Source of the DNA: CAZESH01 sp964514665
GTDB taxonomy: Bacteria > Bacillota > Bacilli > Paenibacillales > KCTC-25726
NCBI GenBank assembly: GCA_964514665.1
Contig: CAZESH010000245.1
Coordinates: forward strand, 1 to 6,754
Direction: 5' to 3'
DNA length: 6,754 nucleotides
The position numbers and the translations under genes are program-made. The notes below the pieces were generated by a model. It was given only the letters and a program-made list of their open reading frames with translations. It searched no databases and was not told the DNA's origin. The stretch's first letter is position 1. Every line of letters starts with the position of its first letter. Positions 1 through 5,833 of the stretch are shown in pieces.

Positions 1-3
1 TAA

Positions 4-612
4 TATGTTTCAGGGGCATACATAGACAAAATTCCACAGTTAATTGCTTCCTATACTTCGATTATAGAAGAGGGTTCTTTAAAAGAAGATTTGGATCAAA
101 TTCCCGTACAACTTGCGATTCAAATGGAACTCGTGAAAGAAATGGCAGATCAACGTTTTTTGCAGGGGGTTACGAATCAACGTTACAAGGATTGCTACAA
201 AGAAATGTTGATCGGTTTGAAATATATTACGGGTACTCCTTTCTCAGAAGTAGCTGAAACCTACCCGGAGATCTACCAAACTTTTTACAAACCGTTTATG
301 GATGAGCATGAGTATATCCTGGAGAATTATCTCGTCAATTATGTATACAAAAATTTATTTCCGTTTAGCGGATTTCCTGCTCTATTCGACAACTATGTGA
401 TCCTCGTGATTTATTACGCAATCATTAAACTTCATTTAATCGGAATGTCCGGCTTCTATAAAGGATTAAATACGGATTTGGCGATCAAATTGATCCAATC
501 ATTTTCAAAAACGGTGGAACATAACAAGTTGTTCGTCAAGGGATTATTCGATCTCTTAAAAAAGAACGATTTTACGACGATGGCTTATATGACGATTTTG
601 ATCAAGAACTAA
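4..612 (+). pseudogene. fliB: flagellin lysine-N-methylase, C-terminal fragment (5' part missing or interrupted)
   Basis: The frame is open from base 4 to the TAA at 610-612 (202 codons) and reads like the C-terminal half of FliB-type flagellin lysine-N-methylases, which methylate surface lysines of flagellin. Recognisable pieces are KIPQLIASYTSIIEEGSLKE near its beginning, then HEYILENYLVNYVYKNLFPF, IKLHLIGMSGFYKG, IKLIQSFSKTVEHN and the end TMAYMTILIKN. The cysteine-rich metal-binding N-terminal part expected for a protein of about 400 residues is not here. Bases 1-3 are an in-frame TAA, and no ATG or GTG follows; the first possible start is a TTG at 91 without a convincing ribosome binding site, and family-like sequence already lies before it. 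I therefore infer a gene broken by a nonsense codon or truncated at the window edge. The family call is fairly sure; the broken status cannot be settled without upstream sequence. Confidence 0.62.
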
Positions 613-637
613 TTTTGGAGACTGCAGAATCAAATTC

Positions 638-673
638 AAAAGGAACAGGGAATCTATGTCTCTTGTTCTTTTT
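638..673 (+). terminator. hairpin with A-tract/T-tract after the fliB-like gene
   Basis: Bases 638-650 can pair with 661-673 (13 pairs, three of them G-T) around a 10-base loop. The stem has AAAA at its foot and TTTTT on the other side, as in a rho-independent terminator. It sits 25 bp after the stop of the fliB-like frame and only about 10 bp before the ribosome binding site of the next small gene, so it may be a weak terminator or attenuator rather than a full stop. Confidence 0.4.
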
Positions 674-693
674 ATATGGAATGGAGTGAATTT

Positions 694-930
694 ATGGAAT
701 CGGCATTGGAAGAAGAATGGACAAAGTTGCAAGAAGAAGTGCAGATGGTTAAAGAGCGGATACAAATCCTAGATCTGATCGAAAAAAAACTTTTTCGTAT
801 GAGGGAAATTTCGCAAAGTGTAGTGAAGGGCGGCTTGAATCCATTGCAAATCAAAGAAATCCAAAAGGAAATGAAGAATCTGACGGAGCAGATCAATCTG
901 TTGAACTTGCCTGGCAATCTCCAATCGTAA
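694..930 (+). CDS. small charged coiled-coil protein, function unknown
   Basis: A 78-residue protein starting MESALEEEWTKLQEEVQ. I chose ATG 694 because GGAG at 683-686 lies 7 bases before it; an in-frame ATG at 676 would add six residues but has no matching ribosome binding site. The protein is almost entirely helical in appearance: residues about 5-40 show regular spacing of L, V, I and M typical of a coiled coil (KLQEEVQMVKERIQILDLI), a short break at VVKGGLNP follows, then a second amphipathic helix (IKEIQKEMKNLTEQINLLN). There is no signal peptide, membrane segment or metal motif. It lies 81 bp downstream of the flagellin methylase remnant on the same strand, so a role tied to the flagellin locus (chaperone or adaptor) is possible, but this is inference from position only. 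Its stop lies 3 bp from the end of the convergent LuxR remnant. Confidence 0.6.
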   Translation: MESALEEEWTKLQEEVQMVKERIQILDLIEKKLFRMREISQSVVKGGLNPLQIKEIQKEMKNLTEQINLLNLPGNLQS

Positions 931-933
931 ATT

Positions 934-1089
934 CTATTTCAACAACCGCAATTCCTTCGCCCGTGCAATTGCTTGCGTCCTCCGTTTTACCCCCAATTTG
1001 CTGTACAAATTGACTACGTGAATCTTTACCGTTCCTTCCGTCAAACCGAAGGTTGAGGCAATTTCCTTATTGGTCAGCCCGGACGCTAA
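934..1089 (-). pseudogene. LuxR-type helix-turn-helix tail, remnant of a response or MalT-like regulator
   Basis: Read on the minus strand from 1089 to the TAG at 934-936, 51 codons give LASGLTNKEIAS, TFGLTEGTVKIHVVNLYSKL and GVKRRTQAIARAKELRLL. This is the classic C-terminal DNA-binding domain of the LuxR/FixJ/MalT family: GLTNKEIA is helix 2 and TEGTVKIHVVNLYSKLGV the turn and recognition helix. Such a domain is normally preceded by a receiver domain or a large sensor, and neither is present. Upstream in this frame the sequence stops resembling the family within a few codons, and no start codon with a ribosome binding site exists. Sequence like KLTRARRTFEALR in another frame (about 1100-1150) may be the domain's beginning after indels. 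Without its first helix and sensor it cannot be a working regulator. The domain call is confident. Confidence 0.72.
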
Positions 1090-1528
1090 TTCAGTTCGAA
1101 TGGGGTACGCAGCGCTTCGAAAGTGCGCCTCGCCCGGGTCAGTTTTTCTTTCGCCGCTTGGACATCTTCATGCATTTTTCAAATAATAGAGAATGTAAGC
1201 ATATTTCGAAGCCGTTTTCGGACTCAGCGCGCGTTTCCATGCGTATTCAAAATCTCCGGCCGTTACCGGGTCGCCGTTGCTCCATTTTGCATCACGCAGA
1301 TGAAACGTATAGGTTAATTGGTTGTCGGAAATGTCCCAGCTTTTAGCGATTCGCGGCACGATTGACCCGTCTTTCGCATACTTCGTCAGCCCTTCATAAG
1401 CCCCCCACAGCACCGAAGAGGAAATGTTGTCAAAGGCTGTGGCCGGATCAAGCGACGGCGGATCTTGCACCAGATTCATTCTGAAGACTTGCTTAACATC
1501 GGAAAAATTCGAATGATCGGCAGGATTT
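1090..1528 (-). pseudogene. oligopeptide-binding protein (OppA/DppE-like, SBP family 5), fragment with frameshift
   Basis: On the minus strand the frame around 1171-1528 encodes QVFRMNLVQDPPSLDPATAF, then VLWGAYEGLTKY, IVPRIAKSWDISDN, TYTFHLRDAKWSNGDPVTA, DFEYAWKRALSPKTASKYAY and YYLKNA. These are hallmark segments of the N-terminal lobe of peptide-binding lipoproteins of ABC importers. A full protein has about 540 residues; only about 115-130 remain. The family-like sequence continues upstream of the only ATG (1477-1479) to about 1528, where it ends before any signal peptide or lipobox, so the 5' end is lost. At the other end a stop at 1168-1170 is followed, in the next frame (1172 downward), by EDVQAAKEKL, which suits a frameshifted continuation. 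The sequence then runs into the LuxR remnant; the exact junction lies between about 1090 and 1170. No opp permease or ATPase genes are nearby. Confidence 0.72.
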
Positions 1529-1680
1529 ATTAGAGGTCAACTATCATAACTTGGGAATAGGTTAATTTTCTGTGCACTATTATTTCAGTCTTTTGAACTA
1601 ATTTTAAACCATAGGCAACAGAATACCAAGATGATATTTTATTGAAGTGTTGTAGGAAGATGCGTTTTTGGAAAAGCGAC

Positions 1681-1705
1681 AATAGTCCTATTCTGGTTGA
1701 CTATT
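1681..1705. promoter_or_regulatory. small inverted repeat, possible operator
   Basis: AATAGTC at 1681-1687 is repeated inverted as GACTATT at 1699-1705, separated by 11 bp. It lies about 40 bp upstream of the promoter candidate for the oxidoreductase gene, a position suited to an activator or repressor site. Seven-base arms can occur by chance, so this is weak. Confidence 0.2.
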
Positions 1706-1741
1706 TAGCTTTATAGGGAGGAGTGAAATAAATTGTGAATC

Positions 1742-1769
1742 TTGCCAAAGTCAGTTAAATTAATAATAT
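1742..1769 (+). promoter_or_regulatory. candidate sigma-A promoter for the Gfo/Idh/MocA gene
   Basis: TTGCCA at 1742-1747 and TAATAT at 1764-1769 are separated by 16 bp, within the normal range for sigma-A promoters. Transcription would start near 1776 and give a leader of about 58 bases before the ATG at 1834. Both boxes deviate from consensus and the region is AT-rich, so chance matches are possible. Confidence 0.35.
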
Positions 1770-1833
1770 TCGAAGCCTTAGAAACAGAGTCATTCTGTAA
1801 TGGTATGAAGGGTTCTAAAAAGGGGGTATTGGT

Positions 1834-2922
1834 ATGAAAAGACTTGTATCATTCGTAATCATTGGCGGTGGATGGAGATCGGAATTTTTTATGCGCATTG
1901 CGCAGGCGCTGCCGGAGCGGTTCGAAATTTGCGGCATGTTGGTCAGGGACGAGGGAAAAGGCAAACAGATCGAAAATCGATGGGGGATTCGCACCTACCG
2001 TGATCTTGACACACTTTTGAAAAACACGGATCCGGCCTTTGCTGTAGTGTCCGTTCCGCGGAAAGCGGCTCCAGCGTATATCCGGGAACTGGCCGAGAGG
2101 AAAATCCCGGTGCTCACGGAAACACCGCCCGCAGAGAATTTGGAAGAATTGCTCTCTCTTCAGGATTTGATCGACCGTGGGGCCAGGATTCAGGTCGCTG
2201 AACAGTACCATCTACAACCGCTGCATGCGGCCCGGCTAAGCTTGGCGGCATCGGGGCTTCTCGGGAACGTGAATTCTGTAAATATTTCCGTTTGCCATTG
2301 GTATCATGCTATCAGCCTAATGCGTAGATTGATGGGCATTCAATATGAGAATTGCGAAATCCAAGCGAAAACCTTTATTTCAACGATTGCCGAGGGACAG
2401 GGAAGAAATGGAGAGCTGCCTGAAGAGCGGATCGTCGACAGCGAGCAGGTCATTGCCACGCTCGATTTCGGCGGCAAGCTGGGGATCTATGATTTCACCT
2501 ATGATCAGTATTTTTCCTGGATCCGCTCTCTACGCCTGCAGGTTCGCGGCGAACGGGGGGAAATCAATGATACAAATGTAAAGTATCTGCTGGATGCGAG
2601 CACGCCTGTTGAAATTGATTTAAAGAGGTTGAATGCAGGCGAGAATGGCAATTTGGAAGGTTATTACCTGAAGGGAATTTTATTCGGGGACGAGTATGCT
2701 TACCGGAATCCGTATGCACCAGGCCGATTAACCGATGATGAGATTGCCATAGCGGCATGCTTGGACGCCATGTACCGATATTCCGATGGAGGGGACGACT
2801 TCTATAGTTTGGCCGAAGCATCGCAGGATCATTATTTGGCCCTTATGGTTGATCAAGCAGCCCGCACAGGCAAAACGTTGATAACAGCAACACAGCCTTG
2901 GTCCACTTATCCTCTGAAATAG
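1834..2922 (+). CDS. Gfo/Idh/MocA-family NAD(P)-dependent oxidoreductase
   Basis: A 362-residue protein, a normal length for the family, whose members usually oxidise or reduce sugars, inositols and related polyols in the cytoplasm. The start ATG 1834 has AGGGGG at 1821-1826, 7 bases upstream. The N-terminus is a Rossmann fold: SFVIIGGGWRSEFF (residues 6-19) is the dinucleotide-binding turn, followed by FEICGMLVRD, TYRDLDTLL, FAVVSVPRKAAPAY and IPVLTETPPAENLEELL. The usual EKP motif with the catalytic lysine reads ETPP here (residues 96-99). EQYHLQPLHAARL (123-135) opens the C-terminal domain and HWYHAISLMRRLMG (155-168) matches the helix that carries the catalytic histidine, probably His158. 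The substrate cannot be read from sequence. The gene has its own terminator and stands before a sugar transport and GH42 operon on the same strand, which suggests a role in the same carbohydrate's metabolism. Family call confident; activity uncertain because of the lost lysine. Confidence 0.85.
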   Translation: MKRLVSFVIIGGGWRSEFFMRIAQALPERFEICGMLVRDEGKGKQIENRWGIRTYRDLDTLLKNTDPAFAVVSVPRKAAPAYIRELAERKIPVLTETPPAENLEELLSLQDLIDRGARIQVAEQYHLQPLHAARLSLAASGLLGNVNSVNISVCHWYHAISLMRRLMGIQYENCEIQAKTFISTIAEGQGRNGELPEERIVDSEQVIATLDFGGKLGIYDFTYDQYFSWIRSLRLQVRGERGEINDTNVKYLLDASTPVEIDLKRLNAGENGNLEGYYLKGILFGDEYAYRNPYAPGRLTDDEIAIAACLDAMYRYSDGGDDFYSLAEASQDHYLALMVDQAARTGKTLITATQPWSTYPLK

Positions 2923-2943
2923 CAGAGAAATATTTGTCAGGTC

Positions 2944-2973
2944 AACCCCTTGATCCAAGGGGTTTTTTCTTTT
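2944..2973 (+). terminator. rho-independent terminator of the oxidoreductase gene
   Basis: AACCCCTTG (2944-2952) pairs perfectly with CAAGGGGTT (2956-2964) around a 3-base loop and is followed by a run of T broken by one C (2965-2973). It begins 22 bp after the TAG stop at 2920-2922. This is a strong intrinsic terminator and separates the oxidoreductase gene from the downstream transport operon. Confidence 0.9.
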
Positions 2974-3019
2974 ACATGTACGTATTATCGGTAGATAATT
3001 TCAGGGTACTTTAATTTGA

Positions 3020-3070
3020 TTGAAGTCAAAGACAGGATCAACATTGAAAAATACGAGTTGACGACTTCAA
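3020..3070. promoter_or_regulatory. upstream inverted repeat TTGAAGTC / GACTTCAA, possible operator pair
   Basis: TTGAAGTC at 3020-3027 and its exact reverse complement GACTTCAA at 3063-3070 are separated by 35 bp. The element lies 85-135 bp upstream of the -35 box, where an activator dimer pair or looping regulator might bind. Its overall span (51 bp) is close to that of the promoter-overlapping repeat (53 bp). Function is inferred from position only. Confidence 0.3.
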
Positions 3071-3155
3071 AAAAACTAAAGTTAATCTAGGTAGCAAGTG
3101 ATTTTTTTAAATTTTTAAAAAAAATAAAATATTCTAAGAAAAATAAAGGGATATT

Positions 3156-3185
3156 TTGTTTGATAGAGAATAATTAACGTATAAT
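3156..3185 (+). promoter_or_regulatory. sigma-A promoter of the sugar transport operon
   Basis: TTGTTT (3156-3161) and a perfect TATAAT (3180-3185) are separated by 18 bp, with a very AT-rich upstream tract. Transcription would begin near 3192, inside the first arm of the inverted repeat at 3186-3196, so that a protein bound there would block initiation. This is the only good promoter between the upstream terminator and the binding-protein gene. Confidence 0.7.
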
Positions 3186-3238
3186 ACGTACGGACAAGTA
3201 CATAAAAAATAACACAAAAAACATATATGTCCGTACGT
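3186..3238. promoter_or_regulatory. operator candidate: perfect 11-bp inverted repeat over the transcription start
   Basis: ACGTACGGACA (3186-3196) is repeated exactly as its reverse complement TGTCCGTACGT (3228-3238), with 31 bp between. Aligned in the same orientation, the arms continue to agree in part (ACGTACGGACAAGTACAT against ACGTACGGACATATATGT), as expected for two binding sites of one protein. The arms are about four helical turns apart. The TTGTCCGTACG core is reminiscent of operators of GntR-type arabinose regulators (AraR), which is recollection of motif style, not a match I could test. The first arm abuts the -10 box, so repression is the simplest reading. No regulator gene is in the window. 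Confidence 0.65.
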
Positions 3239-3252
3239 GTAGATTTAAGGGG

Positions 3253-3363
3253 GTGCAGAAAGTTTGTTATAAAGAGTTAAAGTTATTGAGCATGCTTTTC
3301 CCGGAGAAGGAGATAAATAAGTTCGCAGAGGAAGATAGCGAACGAGTAGAATCCGTGCTGTAA
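3253..3363 (+). CDS. possible small leader ORF, 36 codons
   Basis: A frame inside the operon leader runs from GTG 3253 (or TTG 3286, ATG 3292) to TAA 3361-3363 and ends 26 bp before the binding-protein start. The translation is KELKLLSMLFPEKE in the middle and INKFAEEDSERVESVL at the end: charged, amphipathic and protein-like. The frame has no stop for a considerable distance upstream either, but no start codon precedes GTG 3253. AAGGGG directly abuts that GTG, which is too close for normal initiation, and the later starts have only weak upstream purine stretches. GTTCGC (3321-3326) and GCGAAC (3338-3343) form a 6-bp hairpin inside it. It could be a leader peptide, a small protein or chance. 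I do not recognise it. Confidence 0.25.
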   Translation: MQKVCYKELKLLSMLFPEKEINKFAEEDSERVESVL

Positions 3364-3389
3364 GACTAATCACTTAGGAGGACGGGCAT

Positions 3390-4793
3390 TTGAATAAAAA
3401 ATGGTTTTCCGTATTATTAATTGTGATGATGGCGCTCCCGCTTTTATTATCCGCGTGTGGAGGAGGAAGCGGGCAATCTTCGGAAGGTTCTTCCAAGAAT
3501 GAGAGCCAGAATAGTTCTTCACCGGCAGCAACGACTCAAGCAGGTTCGTCAGACAGCAAGACAGAAGATATAAAAGGGGAAATCGTGGTTGGCGGTTGGC
3601 CGTCTGGAGATACCGCGTTCAAAGCCATTATTCCGGAATTCAATAAGAAATATCCGAATGTCAAGGTGACGCTTCAGTTTCAAAAAAGTGAAGACCACCA
3701 TAATAAACTATTGACGGCATTGGCGGCCGGAGCCGGAGCTCCTGATGTGGCGATGATTGAATCCGGATACGTCGGAAAATTCCGCGACAAAAAAGGCTTT
3801 GTGAATCTTTTTGATGCCCCGTATAATGCCAAGGATATGGAAAAGGATTTCGTGGATTACAAATGGCAGATGGCCGTTTCGCTAAACGGCAAACAAATGA
3901 TCGGCCTTCCTTGGGATATCGGCCCGCTGACGCTGTTCTACCGCAAGGATATATTCAAAGAAGCGGGCTTGCCGGATGATCCGGAATCGGTACAAAAATT
4001 GATGAGCACGCCGGAAGGTTATCTGGAAGTGGCGCGTAAAGTAAGCATTCCGAACAAGCGTTGGATGATTGCCAATGCAGCCGACTTCTTCATGGCCAGA
4101 TGGTCGAATCGTGATTACTATAATGAAGATTTAAGCTTTAAATTCGATAACGATGAATCATTAAAGCTTCTTGAAAGCGCTTCCGCAATGCGCAAAGAAG
4201 GATTGGACGCCAAAGTGAATCTTTGGAGCAATGAATGGACTTCCATGGTTAAAGAAGGGCAAATCGTGACCCAGATGGCCGGCGGATGGTTCGGGGGATT
4301 CTTGAAAGACTGGGTTGCCCCGGACACCAAAGGGAAATGGGGAGTCGTACGTCCTCCGTTCGGAGATGTCACCAACTGGGGCGGCTCGTTCCTTGCCATT
4401 CCAGAACAATCGAAGAACAAAGCGGCGGCATGGGCGTTTATCAAGTTCGCTCTGGCCGACAAAGAGTCTCAGAACACGATGTTCAAGACGGTGGATTATT
4501 TCCCGGCGTATAAACCGGCTTGGAACGATCCGTTATACAGCGAACCGGATCCTTTCTTTGCAGATCAAAAAACACGGGAGTTCTGGGTGAATGTTTCCAA
4601 AGATACGAAACCGAGTTTTGTAACCATTATGGACCGTCAGACGGAAAACACACTGAAAACCAGTATTTCCACCGGTCTGGATCAGGGGTTGTCGGTAAAA
4701 GATACTTTCGACAAAGCCAAGAAAGATGTATTGAAGGCAACCGAGCAAGATCGCAAGTTGATGCAGCAGTTGCTTGATGCAGCAAAAAAGTGA
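3390..4793 (+). CDS. sugar ABC transporter substrate-binding lipoprotein (SBP family 1)
   Basis: A 467-residue extracellular binding protein of the CUT1 carbohydrate uptake class. TTG 3390 is the start: AGGAGG at 3376-3381 lies 8 bases upstream, and it begins exactly at a signal peptide. Residues 1-22 are MNKK plus a hydrophobic stretch, ending in the lipobox LLSAC, so Cys23 would be lipidated and anchored outside the membrane. A Gly/Ser/Asn-rich linker (24-60) follows. The mature lobe begins GEIVVGGWPSGDTAFKAI, then IPEFNKKYPNVKVTLQF, AAGAGAPDVAMIES (112-125), GLPWDIGPLTLFYRKDIF (172-189), QMAGGWFGGFLKDW (295-308) and the typical GGSFLAIP...AAWAFIKF (331-352). These are standard family landmarks. 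It is the first gene of an operon with two permeases and a GH42 beta-galactosidase, so a galactose-containing oligosaccharide is the likely ligand, though the specificity is not visible in the sequence. Confidence 0.93.
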   Translation: MNKKWFSVLLIVMMALPLLLSACGGGSGQSSEGSSKNESQNSSSPAATTQAGSSDSKTEDIKGEIVVGGWPSGDTAFKAIIPEFNKKYPNVKVTLQFQKSEDHHNKLLTALAAGAGAPDVAMIESGYVGKFRDKKGFVNLFDAPYNAKDMEKDFVDYKWQMAVSLNGKQMIGLPWDIGPLTLFYRKDIFKEAGLPDDPESVQKLMSTPEGYLEVARKVSIPNKRWMIANAADFFMARWSNRDYYNEDLSFKFDNDESLKLLESASAMRKEGLDAKVNLWSNEWTSMVKEGQIVTQMAGGWFGGFLKDWVAPDTKGKWGVVRPPFGDVTNWGGSFLAIPEQSKNKAAAWAFIKFALADKESQNTMFKTVDYFPAYKPAWNDPLYSEPDPFFADQKTREFWVNVSKDTKPSFVTIMDRQTENTLKTSISTGLDQGLSVKDTFDKAKKDVLKATEQDRKLMQQLLDAAKK

Positions 4794-4812
4794 CGGTAAA
4801 TTGAAACAGGGC

Positions 4813-4837
4813 TAAGGGCCAGTTCAACTGGCCCTTA
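4813..4837 (+). other. intercistronic hairpin between binding protein and permease genes
   Basis: TAAGGGCCAGT (4813-4823) pairs perfectly with ACTGGCCCTTA (4827-4837) around a 3-base loop, 20 bp after the binding-protein stop. No T-run follows (the next bases are ATCCGG), so it is not a classical terminator. Such hairpins typically protect the upstream message or reduce read-through, giving more binding protein than permease. Confidence 0.7.
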
Positions 4838-4867
4838 ATCCGGTTAAGAAGAGGAGTTGGAAACACA

Positions 4868-5821
4868 GTGAAGCAATACAGCTCGAAAACCGACGTTCAA
4901 GCTCTCCCTTCACCCGTGACAATGAACAGATGGCAGGAATTGTGGAAAGAAATCAAACGCAACCGAGTGGCATATGCTTATATTTCCCCCTTTTATATTT
5001 TGTTTCTACTGTTCGGTGCATTCCCGATTTTGTATGCCTTCTATCTTAGTTTTCATCAATGGGACGGAATGGATGACAAGGTGTTTGTCGGGTTGGGAAA
5101 CTATAAACAGCTGTTTTCCGACCCGATTTTTTGGAAAGCGGTTTACAACACGCTTTTTATAGGCATTATTGCTCATATCCCCATGCTGCTGTTTGCCTTA
5201 TTCATTGCGTTTGTGATTAATTCCGGGATGATAAAATTAAAAGAGTTGTTCCGGACCATTTATTTTCTTCCTGTTATTACTTCTTCCGTTGCCATTTCAC
5301 TTGTTTTTTTGACCCTCTATGGAGTCAGGGCGGGCCTTATTAATTATGCTCTCACATTAATTGGCATTCCGCCGATTGATTGGTGGGGCGGCAATGGACA
5401 ATGGGTTAAACCGGCCATCATCCTTCTGTTTGCATGGAAGTGGGTGGGATGGAATATGGTCATATACCTGGCAGGCCTGCAGGGAATCTCACGGGATATT
5501 TATGAAGCGGCCGAAATTGATGGGGCGAGTATGCCGCAAATCTTTTTCAGGATTACCTTGCCGCTGTTGAAGCCGATCATTTTGTTCACGCTGATATTGT
5601 CAACTATTGGTGCCATGACTATTTTTGATGAACCCTATATGTTGGTGGGAACAGGCGGGGGCACTGACAATTCGGGGTTGACTTTGATGGTGTACCTTTA
5701 TCGTGAAGCCTTTGAGTATGTGCATTTTGGCTATTCTTCTTCCATTGCTTATGTGATCAGCATGTTCATTGTGTTTATTTCTATACTCAACTTGAAATTT
5801 TTCGGTAAAAGCGACACGTAG
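4868..5821 (+). CDS. sugar ABC transporter permease, first subunit (CUT1, UgpA/MalF type)
   Basis: A 317-residue inner-membrane permease. GTG 4868 is taken as start, with GAGGAG at 4851-4856, 11 bases upstream, a slightly long spacing. A soluble N-terminus of about 33 residues is followed by six likely membrane helices: about 34-62 (AYAYISPFYILFLLFGAFPI), 92-118, 129-151 (TIYFLPVITSSVAISLVF), 180-203, 234-255 and 291-309. Residues 213-232 hold the EAA loop, EAAEIDGASMPQIFFRITL, with the conserved glycine, which docks on the ATPase. The segment VFVGLGNYKQLFSDPIFW after helix 1 is typical of the UgpA/MalF half. It pairs with the next permease, which begins 12 bp downstream, and with the upstream lipoprotein. 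No ATPase gene follows in the window; a shared MsmX-like ATPase is the usual arrangement in Bacillales. Confidence 0.93.
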   Translation: MKQYSSKTDVQALPSPVTMNRWQELWKEIKRNRVAYAYISPFYILFLLFGAFPILYAFYLSFHQWDGMDDKVFVGLGNYKQLFSDPIFWKAVYNTLFIGIIAHIPMLLFALFIAFVINSGMIKLKELFRTIYFLPVITSSVAISLVFLTLYGVRAGLINYALTLIGIPPIDWWGGNGQWVKPAIILLFAWKWVGWNMVIYLAGLQGISRDIYEAAEIDGASMPQIFFRITLPLLKPIILFTLILSTIGAMTIFDEPYMLVGTGGGTDNSGLTLMVYLYREAFEYVHFGYSSSIAYVISMFIVFISILNLKFFGKSDT

Positions 5822-5833
5822 AGGAGGATCGAC

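Larger units (their letters stand above)
1531..1833. other. non-coding interval upstream of the oxidoreductase gene
   Basis: About 300 bp with frequent stops on both strands and no family-like coding. It contains an isolated strong Shine-Dalgarno sequence (GGGAGGAG, 1716-1723) leading only to a 7-codon frame, a 7-bp inverted repeat (1681-1705) and a promoter candidate (1742-1769). The rest shows nothing I can name. Confidence 0.5.
2974..3389. other. AT-rich regulatory region and leader of the transport operon
   Basis: About 415 bp without an established gene. It holds an 8-bp inverted repeat (3020-3070), a very AT-rich tract (about 3101-3147) directly upstream of the -35 box that could act as an UP element, the promoter (3156-3185), an 11-bp inverted repeat over the start of transcription (3186-3238) and a leader of roughly 198 bases containing a possible 36-codon ORF (3253-3363). 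Confidence 0.6.

Noticed and set aside
91..612. TTG 91 as the true start of a separate 173-residue protein
   Set aside because: Family-like sequence already lies before it (from about base 4), and no suitable ribosome binding site precedes it, so a fragment of a longer gene is more likely.
1053..1346. 97-codon plus-strand open frame
   Set aside because: It overlaps the minus-strand OppA and LuxR remnants, which show clear family motifs. The plus-strand translation looks like noise rich in R, F and C, and it has no good ribosome binding site.
1805..1837. 10-codon frame MKGSKKGVLV overlapping the oxidoreductase start (ATGA)
   Set aside because: There is no ribosome binding site upstream, and the A/G-rich bases are explained by the Shine-Dalgarno region of the oxidoreductase gene.
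3101..3147. A/T homopolymer-rich tract as a terminator or replication origin element
   Set aside because: There is no GC stem for a terminator and no DnaA boxes or iterons. A role as an AT-rich UP element of the adjacent promoter suffices.
2974..3389. CcpA catabolite-responsive (cre) site in the operon control region
   Set aside because: Expected for a sugar operon, but no sequence close to the TGWNANCGNTNWCA consensus was found by eye around the promoter.
4118..4462. 114-codon minus-strand frame, with others nearby on both strands
   Set aside because: All are shadows within the sugar-binding lipoprotein gene, without motifs or ribosome binding sites.
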